Shown: positions 15,364 through 23,827 of the stretch, piece by piece
How positions within the stretch are numbered: the stretch's first letter is position 1
Layout of the letters: the number at the start of each line of letters is the position of its first letter
Source: Clostridiaceae bacterium UBA4839
GTDB lineage: Bacteria; Bacillota; Clostridia; Clostridiales; Caloramatoraceae
NCBI GenBank assembly: GCA_002400085.1
Contig: DHEX01000051.1
Location: 26,699-60,985, forward strand
Direction of reading: 5' to 3'
DNA: 34,287 nt
Program-made: the position numbers and the translations under genes
The notes under the pieces: model-generated
Told to the model about the DNA's origin: nothing
The model's input: only the letters and a program-made list of their open reading frames with translations
Databases searched by the model: none

Positions 15364-16581
15364 ATGATGAAGAAAATTGAAATGAAGACTCCTATAGTTG
15401 AGATGGATGGAGATGAAATGACTCGTATATTATGGAGGATGATTAAAGATATACTTATTTTACCGTATGTAAATTTGAAAAGTGAGTATTATGACCTTGA
15501 AATTAAAAAAAGAGATGAAACGGATGATAAGATTACCATTGAGGCTGCTGAAGCAATAAAAAAGTATGGCGTGGGTGTAAAATGTGCAACCATTACACCC
15601 AATGCAGCCAGGGTAGAGGAATATAAATTAAAGAAAATGTGGAAAAGCCCTAATGGGACAATTAGGTCTATATTGGATGGAACTGTTTTTAGAGAGCCTA
15701 TTATAGTTAACACTATCCATCCTTATGTAAAGACATGGAAAAAGCCTATTGTAATTGCCAGACATGCCTATGGGGACGTTTATAAAAATGTAGAATATAA
15801 GACTCAAGAGCTTGGGAAAGCAGAATTGGTTTTTACTAATAAGGAAGGAAAAGAAATTTCAAGGCAGACTATTCATGATTTTGAAAGCAGCGGTATTGTG
15901 ATGGCAATGCATAATTTGGATAAATCCATTGAAAGCTTTGCAAAGTCTTGCTTTAATTATGCATTAGACAAAAAAATAGATCTTTGGTTTTCTACAAAGG
16001 ATACTATTTCTAAGACATATGATGCTAATTTTAAAACTATATTTGATAGAGTATATGAAGAAAACTATAAGGATAAGTTTAAAGAAGCAGGGATAGTTTA
16101 TTTCTATACTTTAATTGATGATTTGGTTGCCCGTGTTATAAAGTCTGAAGGCGGAATGCTTTGGGCTTGTAAAAACTATGATGGGGATGTCATGTCTGAT
16201 TTGGTTGCTACTGCTTTTGGAAGCTTAGCCATGATGAAGTCTGTACTGGTTTCTCCAGAAGGAAACTTTGAATATGAGGCTGCACATGGGACAGTTCAAA
16301 GGCACTATTATAAATACCTAAAAGGGGAGAAAACATCTACAAATCCTATGGCTACTATTTTTGCTTGGACTGGTGCCCTCAGAAAACGTGGGGAATTGGA
16401 TGGAATCGAAGAGCTTGTGAATTTTGCAAATAAGCTGGAAATTGCCTGCATTGAAACCATTGACCAAGGAATTATCACAAAGGATTTAGAGAAGCTTTCT
16501 GAGGCAGAAAATAAGAACGTTGTTAATTCTGAGCAGTGGCTGCATTTGGCTGCAAAGCACCTTGAAAGCTTGCTATATTAG
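15364..16581 (+). CDS. icd: NADP-dependent isocitrate dehydrogenase, eukaryotic type
   Basis: This 405-residue enzyme oxidatively decarboxylates isocitrate to 2-oxoglutarate. It belongs to the eukaryotic-like homodimeric class: KTPIVEMDGDEMTRILWRMI at the N-terminus, the substrate-binding SPNGTIRSILDGTVFREPI, and HGTVQRHYYKYLKGEKTSTNP near the cofactor site. The RH pair in GTVQRHY is the one that binds the 2'-phosphate of NADP in this class, so NADP use is expected. GAAGGAAGG precedes the ATG; a second ATG follows at once. It shares a transcript with aconitase. Citrate synthase is not present in the window. Confidence 0.94.
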   Translation: MMKKIEMKTPIVEMDGDEMTRILWRMIKDILILPYVNLKSEYYDLEIKKRDETDDKITIEAAEAIKKYGVGVKCATITPNAARVEEYKLKKMWKSPNGTIRSILDGTVFREPIIVNTIHPYVKTWKKPIVIARHAYGDVYKNVEYKTQELGKAELVFTNKEGKEISRQTIHDFESSGIVMAMHNLDKSIESFAKSCFNYALDKKIDLWFSTKDTISKTYDANFKTIFDRVYEENYKDKFKEAGIVYFYTLIDDLVARVIKSEGGMLWACKNYDGDVMSDLVATAFGSLAMMKSVLVSPEGNFEYEAAHGTVQRHYYKYLKGEKTSTNPMATIFAWTGALRKRGELDGIEELVNFANKLEIACIETIDQGIITKDLEKLSEAENKNVVNSEQWLHLAAKHLESLLY

Positions 16582-16590
16582 AACTATATG

Positions 16591-16798
16591 ATGGCTACCA
16601 TCTGTAATAGGGGCTTGTCGCACTAAGAATAAATGCTACAATATATCGCGCTAACTTTAAATTTGCAAATCAATATATTGTTGTATGTAAATTTCTTAGT
16701 GCAACAGCTCCGAATAGCGGCTGCTACGCCCATGGATAAGTTTCTTCTAAACTCAGATGGAGAGGGGTATTTTTTAAGCAAACTCTACCTGAGTTTAA
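16591..16798 (+). repeat. Second CTCAGATGG repeat, interrupted by an insertion
   Basis: Its left part (ATGGCTACCATCTGTAATA, 16591-16609) and right part (GAATAGCGGCTGCTACG and on to the hairpin AAACTCAGATGGAGAG ... ACCTGAGTTTA, ending near 16798) align with the intact copy at 12703-12838. The 102-bp element at 16610-16711 sits between them. This 240-bp gap precedes citD and has no gene. Confidence 0.6.
16610..16711. mobile_element. GGGGCTTGTCGCACTAAG element, MITE-like
   Basis: This 102-bp element has imperfect terminal inverted repeats, GGGGCTTGTCGCACTAAGAA on the left and TTCTTAGTGCAACAGCTCC on the right. Further inner symmetry surrounds ACAATATAT. It has no coding capacity. Its last 28 bp (16683-16710) recur identically at 34159-34186. 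Confidence 0.65.
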
Positions 16799-16821
16799 TA
16801 AATTAATAGAAGGTGAATGTT

Positions 16822-17121
16822 ATGAAAGTTATAGATAAATCCCTGGCTGGGACTTTAGAGTCAAGCGACATTCAAATAATACTTATGCCCGCTGAAAATG
16901 GGGGCATTGAAATTGAATTAAAGAGCAGTGTTGAAAAGCAATTTGGCCGTCAAATAAGAAAGATTATAACGGAAACATTAGGGAAGCTTCAAATAGAAAA
17001 TGTTAAGGTGATTGCTGTAGATAATGGGGCATTAGATTGTACAATTAGGGCAAGAGTGGAATGTGCAGCCTATAGAGCTTGTGGCATTAAAGAAAAATAT
17101 GACTGGGAGGTGATTGACTAA
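16822..17121 (+). CDS. citD: Citrate lyase acyl carrier protein, gamma subunit
   Basis: This 99-residue protein carries the phosphoribosyl-dephospho-CoA prosthetic group of citrate lyase. The attachment serine is S14 in AGTLESSDIQI, the same position as in the Klebsiella protein. The conserved SSVEKQFG and GALDCTIRARVECA segments are present. The ATG at 16822 is preferred because AGAAGGTGA covers the GTG at 16813. The last base of its stop codon is the first base of the citE start, so translation is coupled. Confidence 0.95.
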   Translation: MKVIDKSLAGTLESSDIQIILMPAENGGIEIELKSSVEKQFGRQIRKIITETLGKLQIENVKVIAVDNGALDCTIRARVECAAYRACGIKEKYDWEVID

Positions 17122-18020
17122 TGGAACGTTTAAGGAGAACTATGATGTTTGTTCCAGGAAGCAATCCAAGTATGCTTAAAGATGCATATATTTACGGCGC
17201 AGATTCTTTAATGTTTGACCTTGAGGATGCAGTTGCTATAAATGAGAAGGATTCAGCTAGATTTTTAGTTTATAATGCTATAAAGACAATAGACTACGGC
17301 AATACAGAAATAGTTGTAAGAATAAATGGGCTTGATACTCCCTTTGGAAAGGATGATATTGAGGCTGTAGTTAGAGCTGGTGCAGATGTAATTAGGCTTC
17401 CAAAGACAGAAAGAAAAGAGGATATATTGGAAGTAGAAGCTGTTATTGAAGAAGTTGAGAAAAAGTGCGGGCGCAGCATTGGAAGCACTAAAATGATGGC
17501 AGCAGTTGAAAGCCCTATTGGAGTAATAAATGCTTATTCCATTGCAACTTCAAGCAAAAGACTTATAGGCATTGCACTTGGAGCAGAAGACTATGTAACT
17601 AATATGAAAACTAAAAGGTATGCAGATGGCACGGAACTTTTAGGTGCAAGAGAGGGAATTGTTATTGCAGCAAGAGCTGCTGGGATTTATGCACTTGATA
17701 CAGTTTATTCTAATGTTGATGATGAGGAAGGTTTTAGAAGAGAAGTTAGGCTCATTAAGCAGCTTGGATTTGACGGGAAGTCTGTTATTAATCCAAGGCA
17801 GATAAAGCCGGTTCATGAGATTTTTGCGCCAACTCCTGAAGAAATAAGGAGATCAGCAAACATTATAAGAGCTGCTAAGGAGGCAAAGCAGCAGGGATTA
17901 GGAGTTATTTCTCTAAATGGGAAGATGATTGATAAACCTATTATAGATAGAGCAGATAGGATACTGCAATTAGCAGCTGCTGTAGGTTTGTACAAGGAGG
18001 CGGAAGAATATGAAAAATAG
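17121..18020 (+). CDS. citE: Citrate lyase beta subunit (citryl-CoA lyase)
   Basis: This 299-residue TIM-barrel enzyme cleaves citryl-ACP to acetyl-ACP and oxaloacetate. Typical segments are RRTMMFVPGSNPSMLKDA, DSLMFDLEDAVA, VVRINGLDTPFG, AAVESPIGVINA, GIALGAEDYVTNM and GFDGKSVINPRQI. The glutamate and aspartate metal ligands lie in VESP and FDLEDA. GGGAGGTG within citD provides the ribosome binding site. It overlaps citD by 1 bp and citF by 11 bp. Confidence 0.96.
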   Translation: MERLRRTMMFVPGSNPSMLKDAYIYGADSLMFDLEDAVAINEKDSARFLVYNAIKTIDYGNTEIVVRINGLDTPFGKDDIEAVVRAGADVIRLPKTERKEDILEVEAVIEEVEKKCGRSIGSTKMMAAVESPIGVINAYSIATSSKRLIGIALGAEDYVTNMKTKRYADGTELLGAREGIVIAARAAGIYALDTVYSNVDDEEGFRREVRLIKQLGFDGKSVINPRQIKPVHEIFAPTPEEIRRSANIIRAAKEAKQQGLGVISLNGKMIDKPIIDRADRILQLAAAVGLYKEAEEYEK

Positions 18021-19542
18021 TATAGGAAGAGAAATTCCAGAAGAAATAATAAACGGAAGAGCACTTTATGGCGGCGAATTTGCATTAAATGAAGAAGTTG
18101 CAAAAGCAGCTCCAAAGGTTAAGCCGGTAAAACCTAATGAAAGCAAGCTACTTAATAGTATTGAGGAGGCTATTATTAAGACTGGCTTAAAGGATGGGAT
18201 GACTATTTCATTTCATCATCATTTTAGGGAAGGGGATTATGTTTTAAACATGGTAGTAGATGCCATCGCTAAGCTTGGAATTAAAAATTTGACGTTAGCA
18301 TCAAGTTCCCTTAGTAATGTACACAGGCCTTTAATTGAACATATTAAAAATGGAGTAATCACTAAAATTACAACCAGCGGTTTAAGAGGAGGCTTAGCAG
18401 AGGAAATCTCTAACGGATTGATGGAGGAACCAGTAATTATAAGATCCCATGGAGGAAGAGCAAGAGCCATTGAAGCTGGTGATATTAAGATAGACGTAGC
18501 ATTTTTGGGTGCATCATCCTCAGATGAGTATGGAAATGCAAGCGGCTCAAGGGGAACTGCCAACTGCGGTTCACTTGGCTATGCAAAAATTGATGCCGAA
18601 TATGCAGACAAGGTGGTTATTATAACAGATTGTTTAGTTGATTTTCCTAATATGCCTGCAAGCATATTACAGAATAATGTTGATTATGTGGTTAAGGTAG
18701 ATAAGATAGGAAATCCTTCTGGGATAGCATCCGGTGCTACAAGGTACACTAAAAATCCAAAAGAGCTATTGATTGCAGAATATGCAAGCAAGGCAATAGT
18801 AGAATCTGGGTATTTTAAGGATGGTTTTTCATTTCAAACAGGAACAGGGGGAGCTTCATTAGCTGTAAGCAGATTCTTAAGGGATGAAATGATTAAAAAG
18901 GGAATTAAAGCAAGCTTTGCACTTGGCGGAATAACCAAACCTATGGTTGAAATGTACGAGGAAGGATTAATTAAAAATATTTTTGATGTTCAGGATTTCG
19001 ATTTGGATGCAGTAGCTTCAATTGGGAAAAATCCAAGGCATTATGAAATAGATTCATCCTTTTATACAAATCCACATAATAAAGGCTGCATTGCAAACAA
19101 GCTGGATGTGGTTGTGCTGTCAGCATTAGAGGTTGATACAGACTTTAATGTAAATGTTATGACAGGCTCAGATGGAGTTTTAAGGGGAGCATCAGGGGGA
19201 CACTGCGATACTGCTGCTTGTGCGAAATTAACTATTATTGTTACTCCATTGGTTAGAGGAAGAATACCTTGTATTGTTGATTCCGTAAATACAGTTATTA
19301 CACCTGGCGAAAGTATTGATATAGTGGTTACTGAATTAGGCATTGCCATAAACCCGAGAAGAGCGGATTTAATTGAAAGGTTTAAGGATGTTGACATTCC
19401 AGCTTATACTATTGAGGAGCTAAGGAAAAAGGCAGAGAGCATTGTAGGCATTCCTGATAAAATAGAGTATGACGATAAGGTTGTCGCAATAGTTGAGTAC
19501 AGGGATGGAAGCATTATCGATGTTGTAAGAAAAGTAAAATAA
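18010..19542 (+). CDS. citF: Citrate lyase alpha subunit (citrate:acetyl-ACP transferase)
   Basis: This 510-residue CoA-transferase-type subunit exchanges acetyl for citryl on the acyl carrier protein. Features include TISFHHHFREGDYVLNMV near the N-terminus, ASGSRGTANCGSLGYAKIDAEYADKVV, GFSFQTGTGGASLAV and GASGGHCDTAACAKL. Length is normal for CitF. The ATG at 18010 lies within citE after AAGGAGGCGG. The accessory genes citC (acetyl-CoA:citrate lyase ligase), citX and citG, needed to make the active enzyme, are not in this window and must be elsewhere if the complex is functional. Confidence 0.96.
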   Translation: MKNSIGREIPEEIINGRALYGGEFALNEEVAKAAPKVKPVKPNESKLLNSIEEAIIKTGLKDGMTISFHHHFREGDYVLNMVVDAIAKLGIKNLTLASSSLSNVHRPLIEHIKNGVITKITTSGLRGGLAEEISNGLMEEPVIIRSHGGRARAIEAGDIKIDVAFLGASSSDEYGNASGSRGTANCGSLGYAKIDAEYADKVVIITDCLVDFPNMPASILQNNVDYVVKVDKIGNPSGIASGATRYTKNPKELLIAEYASKAIVESGYFKDGFSFQTGTGGASLAVSRFLRDEMIKKGIKASFALGGITKPMVEMYEEGLIKNIFDVQDFDLDAVASIGKNPRHYEIDSSFYTNPHNKGCIANKLDVVVLSALEVDTDFNVNVMTGSDGVLRGASGGHCDTAACAKLTIIVTPLVRGRIPCIVDSVNTVITPGESIDIVVTELGIAINPRRADLIERFKDVDIPAYTIEELRKKAESIVGIPDKIEYDDKVVAIVEYRDGSIIDVVRKVK

Positions 19543-19647
19543 AAATCACTTGATAATTATGGAGTTTTGTACGAGTATCTTCCTTTTTTTGTGGTAATAT
19601 ATAAATAGGATTAAATAAAATTATTTGTGTTAATCAGGAGGGATACC

Positions 19648-20817
19648 ATGGAGAACTTTACATTTGTAAGTCCAACAAAGATTATATTTGGAAGAGGCAC
19701 TGAGGAAACTGTGGGGGGTGAAGTTAAAAAGTATAGTAAAAAAATACTGTTTTGCTATGGCGGTGGAAGCATAAAGAGAAGTGGCCTTTACGATAGAATT
19801 GTAAAATCACTGAAAGAAAACGGTATTGAATTTATTGAACTTTCAGGAATTAAGCCTAACCCACGTCTAAGCACTGTAAAAGTAGGAATAAAGATTTGTC
19901 GTGAAAATAATATTAGTTTTGTTTTAGCAGCTGGCGGAGGAAGCGTTTTAGATACTGCAAAGGCAGTTGCTGTCGGAGTTCCTTATAGCGGGGATGTATG
20001 GGATTTTTATCTTGGAAAAGCTGAAGTAAAGGCTGCTCTTCCTGTAGGAGCAATTTTAACTATTCCTGCAACTGGAAGTGAAGCAAGCAACAGCTCAGTT
20101 ATAACTAATGAAGATGGGTGGTTTAAAAAGGGAATAAATACAGATCTTATTAGACCTGCATTTGCTATTATGAACCCTGAACTGACATTTACACTGCCGC
20201 CTTATCAAACTGCCTGTGGTGCAGCAGATATTATGGCTCATGTAATGGAAAGATATTTTACGAATACTCAGCATGTAGATTTAACTGATAGACTTTGTGA
20301 AGGGACCCTAAAAACTATTATTAATAATGCACCTTTAGCTCTTGAAAATCCTAAAAATTATGATGCCAGAGCAGAAATGATGTGGGCAAATACTATTGCG
20401 CACAATGGAGTTTTAGGGACAGGAAGGGAAACTGATTGGGCATCCCATAAAATTGAGCATGAATTAAGTGGAATATATGATATTGCTCATGGTGCAGGCC
20501 TTTCAATTATTTTCCCAGCATGGATGAAGTATGTTTATAAACACAACACTAAGAGATTCGTTCAATTTGCTGTAAGAGTATGGGACGTAGATTTATCGTT
20601 TGATTCAGAGGAGGAAATTGCTTTAGAGGGAATAAAGAGAATGACGGAGTTTTTCAAGAAGATGGGACTTCCAGTTAAATTAAGCGAAATAAACATTCCA
20701 GATGACAGATTTGAGGAAATGGCTGATAAATGCACTTCTTCAGATACAAAGCTTATTGGAGGTTTTGTAAAACTTAAAAAGTCAGATATTATTAACATAT
20801 ATAAGTTAGCAAAATAG
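19648..20817 (+). CDS. Iron-containing alcohol dehydrogenase (BdhA/YqhD type)
   Basis: This 389-residue group III alcohol dehydrogenase reduces aldehydes to alcohols with NAD(P)H. The ATG at 19648 follows AGGAGGG (19637-19643); the longer frame from 19627 would bury that site. The cofactor loop is AGGGSVLDTAKAVA. The metal site is carried by DIMAHVMERYF and by AHNGVLGTGRETDWASHKIEHELSG followed by DIAHGAGLSIIFPAWM, as in butanol dehydrogenases and YqhD. It is 85 bp after citF, and a possible extended -10 (TGGTAATAT near 19591-19599) suggests its own promoter. A strong hairpin follows it. Confidence 0.92.
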   Translation: MENFTFVSPTKIIFGRGTEETVGGEVKKYSKKILFCYGGGSIKRSGLYDRIVKSLKENGIEFIELSGIKPNPRLSTVKVGIKICRENNISFVLAAGGGSVLDTAKAVAVGVPYSGDVWDFYLGKAEVKAALPVGAILTIPATGSEASNSSVITNEDGWFKKGINTDLIRPAFAIMNPELTFTLPPYQTACGAADIMAHVMERYFTNTQHVDLTDRLCEGTLKTIINNAPLALENPKNYDARAEMMWANTIAHNGVLGTGRETDWASHKIEHELSGIYDIAHGAGLSIIFPAWMKYVYKHNTKRFVQFAVRVWDVDLSFDSEEEIALEGIKRMTEFFKKMGLPVKLSEINIPDDRFEEMADKCTSSDTKLIGGFVKLKKSDIINIYKLAK

Positions 20818-20831
20818 CAAAGTAGCAAAGT

Positions 20832-20866
20832 AGTGCCAGACACTTACCACGTGTCTGGCACTTTTT
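20832..20866 (+). terminator. AGTGCCAGACAC hairpin terminator
   Basis: AGTGCCAGACAC (20832-20843) pairs perfectly with GTGTCTGGCACT (20851-20862) around a 7-nt loop, followed by TTTTT. It belongs to the AGTGCCAGGCA repeat group seen at 11731 and 27589 but works here as a terminator for the alcohol dehydrogenase gene. Confidence 0.85.
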
Positions 20867-20905
20867 AATTAAAGCAAAAATATTATTTAATAAAGAAAAT
20901 ATAAC

Positions 20906-20933
20906 TTGACACATCAATCTTTAATAATATAAT
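20906..20933 (+). promoter_or_regulatory. Consensus promoter of the lacI-type gene
   Basis: TTGACA (20906-20911) and TATAAT (20928-20933) are both perfect, with a 16-bp spacer. The start codon is about 50 bp downstream. Confidence 0.8.
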
Positions 20934-20985
20934 TAAATTAAGAAAATATTTAAAAAGAGGTTAATATTGATTGGGGCGAAATCTG

Positions 20986-22008
20986 ATGAGTAGTCAAAAG
21001 AAGAAAGTAAGAATGAAGGATATTGCAGATAAATTAAATATATCTGTCAATGCAGTTTCATTAGCTTTAAATAATAAGGCAGGGGTTAGTTCAGAAACAA
21101 GACAAAAGGTTTTAGAAATTGCCAATGAGCTTGAATATGTGGACAGATCACCATCTTTAATTAAAAAAAATCAGCTCAATAATATTTGCTTAATGATAGA
21201 GGAAAGAAATTTTAAAGATGTAAGGTTTTATTCCAGTGTAATATTAGGAATAGAAAGTGAAGCTAAAAAAAATAATTATGATTTAATTGTGACATTCATT
21301 GATAAAAATAATTATACTATTCCGTCAAGTATAGAACAGAAAAAGGTTTCGGGAATAATAATAGTAGGAACTGTTGATGATGAATATTTGAAAAGAGTTT
21401 TATATTATGGAATTCCGATCATACAGGTTGACAATGCATCTTTTTCAATAAATACAGATGCTGTATTAACTCAAAACATATCAGGAGCATATATGGCAAC
21501 AAAATATCTTATAGATAATAATCATAAGGAAATAGGTTTTTTTGGAGAAAAGGATTTAACATTAAGTTTTTATGAAAGATGGATTGGATTTAATAAGTCT
21601 ATGGAAGATAATGGCCTTACCATAGACGAAAAACTGTGTTTAACAAATTCTATAGAAAATTATGCTTTAAAAAATGATTATAAAGCTGTAAAAGAAATAA
21701 TAGAGAAGATGGATAAGCTTCCTACTGCTTGGGTTTGTGCTAATGATAGTGCTGCTGTAACTTTAATAAATGCTTTAAATATAATCAATATAAGAGTTCC
21801 AGATGATATTTCTGTTATAGGGTTTGATGATATAGACCTATGTAAGGCAATTACTCCAAATCTTACTACTATAAGAATAAATAAAAATTTTATGGGAGCT
21901 CAGGCTGTTAGAAATTTGCTCTGGAGAATGGAAAATATAGATGAACCTAATTACCATACAAGAATGGCTGTAGAACTTATAGAAAGAAAATCAGTTAAGA
22001 GAATATAG
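20986..22008 (+). CDS. LacI-family transcriptional regulator
   Basis: This 340-residue regulator has an N-terminal HTH (VRMKDIADKLNISVNAVSLALNNKAGVSSETRQKVLEIA, about residues 8-47). It is followed by a periplasmic-binding-protein-like domain ending with DDISVIGFDDIDLCKAITPNLTTI. The ATG at 20986 fits a GGGGCGA site; the TTG at 20971 is an alternative. It is transcribed in the same direction as the downstream ABC transporter operon, 440 bp away, and separated from it by a strong terminator. It is the natural candidate to bind the palindromes flanking that operon's promoter. The inducer sugar is unknown. Confidence 0.92.
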   Translation: MSSQKKKVRMKDIADKLNISVNAVSLALNNKAGVSSETRQKVLEIANELEYVDRSPSLIKKNQLNNICLMIEERNFKDVRFYSSVILGIESEAKKNNYDLIVTFIDKNNYTIPSSIEQKKVSGIIIVGTVDDEYLKRVLYYGIPIIQVDNASFSINTDAVLTQNISGAYMATKYLIDNNHKEIGFFGEKDLTLSFYERWIGFNKSMEDNGLTIDEKLCLTNSIENYALKNDYKAVKEIIEKMDKLPTAWVCANDSAAVTLINALNIINIRVPDDISVIGFDDIDLCKAITPNLTTIRINKNFMGAQAVRNLLWRMENIDEPNYHTRMAVELIERKSVKRI

Positions 22009-22150
22009 AAGTATGCTATTATTTTTGTAAATATTTTAGTTTTAATTATATTATCATATTATACTCAAAATTTAATTTAACTCATTTAATAAATGGCATT
22101 TAAAGTTTTAATAGCATTAGTATAAAGTAGAAGATAATACTATATATGAA

Positions 22151-22193
22151 AATGATTACACAATATTATAAATATTGTGTAATCATTTTTTAC
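22151..22193 (+). terminator. Terminator of the lacI-type gene
   Basis: Two 17-bp arms, AATGATTACACAATATT (22151-22167) and AATATTGTGTAATCATT (22171-22187), pair perfectly around a 3-nt loop, with a T run continuing to about 22191. Confidence 0.85.
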
Positions 22194-22231
22194 TGTATAT
22201 TAAAGTTTAAAGCCATATTAATTGGAGATTT

Positions 22232-22265
22232 ATTAATATTAAAGTTACTTAACTTTAATATTAAT
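22232..22265. promoter_or_regulatory. Upstream palindrome of the ABC operon
   Basis: ATTAATATTAAAGTTA (22232-22247) and TAACTTTAATATTAAT (22250-22265) form a perfect 34-bp palindrome around a 2-bp centre. It lies about 45 bp upstream of the predicted -35 box. The CTTTAA core recurs in the palindrome at 22390-22407. Confidence 0.55.
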
Positions 22266-22309
22266 TTATTATTTAAGCAAAATAAAACTAAATTAAAGCA
22301 TGATTAGCA

Positions 22310-22338
22310 TTGAAATTGTATTTATAAAGTTATATAAT
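22310..22338 (+). promoter_or_regulatory. Promoter of the sugar ABC operon
   Basis: TTGAAA (22310-22315) and TATAAT (22333-22338) are separated by 17 bp. Transcription would start near 22345, giving a leader of about 100 nt that contains a second palindrome. Confidence 0.65.
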
Positions 22339-22389
22339 TAATTAGAGAAAACTAAAAGAAATAAGAGCATATTAAAGTTAGCCAATAAT

Positions 22390-22407
22390 TTACTTTAATT
22401 AAAGTAA
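22390..22407. promoter_or_regulatory. Downstream palindromic operator of the ABC operon
   Basis: TTACTTTAATTAAAGTAA is a perfect 18-bp palindrome, about 50 bp downstream of the predicted transcription start. A lone half-site ATTAAAGTTA lies nearby at 22371-22380. The LacI-type regulator at 20986 is the likely binder. Confidence 0.55.
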
Positions 22408-22448
22408 CCTAAAATAATTATTTAAATATAAAAAAGGGGGATAAATTA

Positions 22449-23759
22449 ATGAATAAGAAGGTATCAAAAGTACTTATTACCCTACTAGCATTTTCACTTT
22501 TATTTACTTCTTGCGGCAGCTCATCAAATGGTAAAAGCGATAAGGAAGCTGATAAGCAAGAAAAGGTTACTATACGCCTTTCAACATGGGCAGGGGAGGA
22601 AGAAGCAAAAGAACTTCAAGGTATTATTGACAAATTAAATGCTAAATCAGATAAATATAAAATAGTTCAGGATTCAAATCCTGCAGATTACGATACAAGA
22701 ATTACAACACAACTTTCAGGAGGTGGCGGACCTGATTTATTTTGGGTAAGTGCTCAAAGAGCAGCTCAATTTGCAGCAAATGGAGTTATGCTTGATATAA
22801 CAGATAAATTAAATTCATCAAGTAGTCCTGCTGCAAAGGTTTCAGATTATTTTGACACAGCATTACAGCCATTTAAAAAAGATGATAAAGTTTATGGACT
22901 ACCATGGATTGAGCAGCCTATAGTGCTTTATATAAACAAAGATTTATTTGATAAAGCAGGGGTGCCTGTTCCTGGTGAAGGATGGAATTGGGATAAATTC
23001 CTTGAGACTGCAAAAAAATTAACCATAGATAGTAATGGAAAACATCCTGGAGAAAGTGGATTTGATTCAAAAAATGTTAAACAATGGGGATTTACTTTAA
23101 ACGGATGGCCACCAGTACAGATGTTTATATGGCAAGCAGGTGGAGATGTAATAGCTCCTGATTTTAGTAATTCGCCAATTGATACACCTGAGGCAAAGGC
23201 CGGATTTAAATTTTATTCCGATTTAATAAACAGCCCAATGGTTCCTCCACAGCAGACAATAAAAGATCGTGGATTTGATGCAATGTTTAAGAATAAGCAA
23301 GTTGCTATGTTCATGGGTGGAGCTGCAGATGCACTTGAAACCAAAGTTGATTTTAAGTGTATGGTTTGTGAAGTACCTGTAGGTCCTAAAGGAGAAAAAG
23401 CCACTTTAGGAGATGTTCTTGGTATGGGAATAAATGCTAATACAAAGAATAAGGATGCTGCATTTGAGGCTTTAGTTGATTTAACAGATGCAATTCATCA
23501 GTGGAAGGTTATGCCTCCACGTAAATCTCTTGCAACAGTTGATGAAATGGAAAAATTGCATCCAGAAAGAAAAGATTCTATGAATGCAATAATAAATTCA
23601 ATGGATTATGCAAGACAATATAGGTATTTTAAAAACTACCCAGATTGGGATAATATGTTCTGGACACAACTTATGGACCCAATTGTTAATGCTCATGGAA
23701 ATCCAGAAAAATTAATACCAACTGTTAAGCCGCAGTTGGATGCTACATTAAAGAAATAA
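22449..23759 (+). CDS. ABC sugar transporter, extracellular substrate-binding lipoprotein
   Basis: This 436-residue lipoprotein starts with a signal peptide ending in LLFTSC (C22 lipidated), followed by a polar linker of S, N, K and D. The mature domain has the family-1 solute-binding pattern: VTIRLSTWAGEEEAKELQGII, GGPDLFWVSAQRAAQFAANG, VYGLPWIEQPIVLYINKDLFDKAG and FMGGAADALE. AAAAGGGGGA precedes the ATG. It is the first gene of an operon with two permeases. The ATPase is not in this window; a shared MsmK-type ATPase elsewhere is the usual solution, and that is an inference. Confidence 0.93.
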   Translation: MNKKVSKVLITLLAFSLLFTSCGSSSNGKSDKEADKQEKVTIRLSTWAGEEEAKELQGIIDKLNAKSDKYKIVQDSNPADYDTRITTQLSGGGGPDLFWVSAQRAAQFAANGVMLDITDKLNSSSSPAAKVSDYFDTALQPFKKDDKVYGLPWIEQPIVLYINKDLFDKAGVPVPGEGWNWDKFLETAKKLTIDSNGKHPGESGFDSKNVKQWGFTLNGWPPVQMFIWQAGGDVIAPDFSNSPIDTPEAKAGFKFYSDLINSPMVPPQQTIKDRGFDAMFKNKQVAMFMGGAADALETKVDFKCMVCEVPVGPKGEKATLGDVLGMGINANTKNKDAAFEALVDLTDAIHQWKVMPPRKSLATVDEMEKLHPERKDSMNAIINSMDYARQYRYFKNYPDWDNMFWTQLMDPIVNAHGNPEKLIPTVKPQLDATLKK

Positions 23760-23774
23760 TATTATAAAAGTAAC

Positions 23775-23805
23775 AATTAGGAGGCACTTTTAGCGCCTCC
23801 TAATT
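23775..23805 (+). repeat. Intercistronic hairpin after the binding-protein gene
   Basis: AATTAGGAGGC (23775-23785) pairs perfectly with GCCTCCTAATT (23795-23805) around a 9-nt loop. No T run follows, so it is better read as an mRNA-stabilising or partly attenuating stem that keeps binding-protein levels above permease levels. It contains AGGAGG inside the stem. Confidence 0.6.
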
Positions 23806-23827
23806 ATTGCTAAAAGAAGGTGAATTT

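Noticed and set aside
22009..22448. Small RNA gene in the 440-bp gap
   Set aside because: The hairpin at 22151 is best explained as the terminator of the lacI-type gene, and the other palindromes as operators; no separate promoter-terminator pair was seen.
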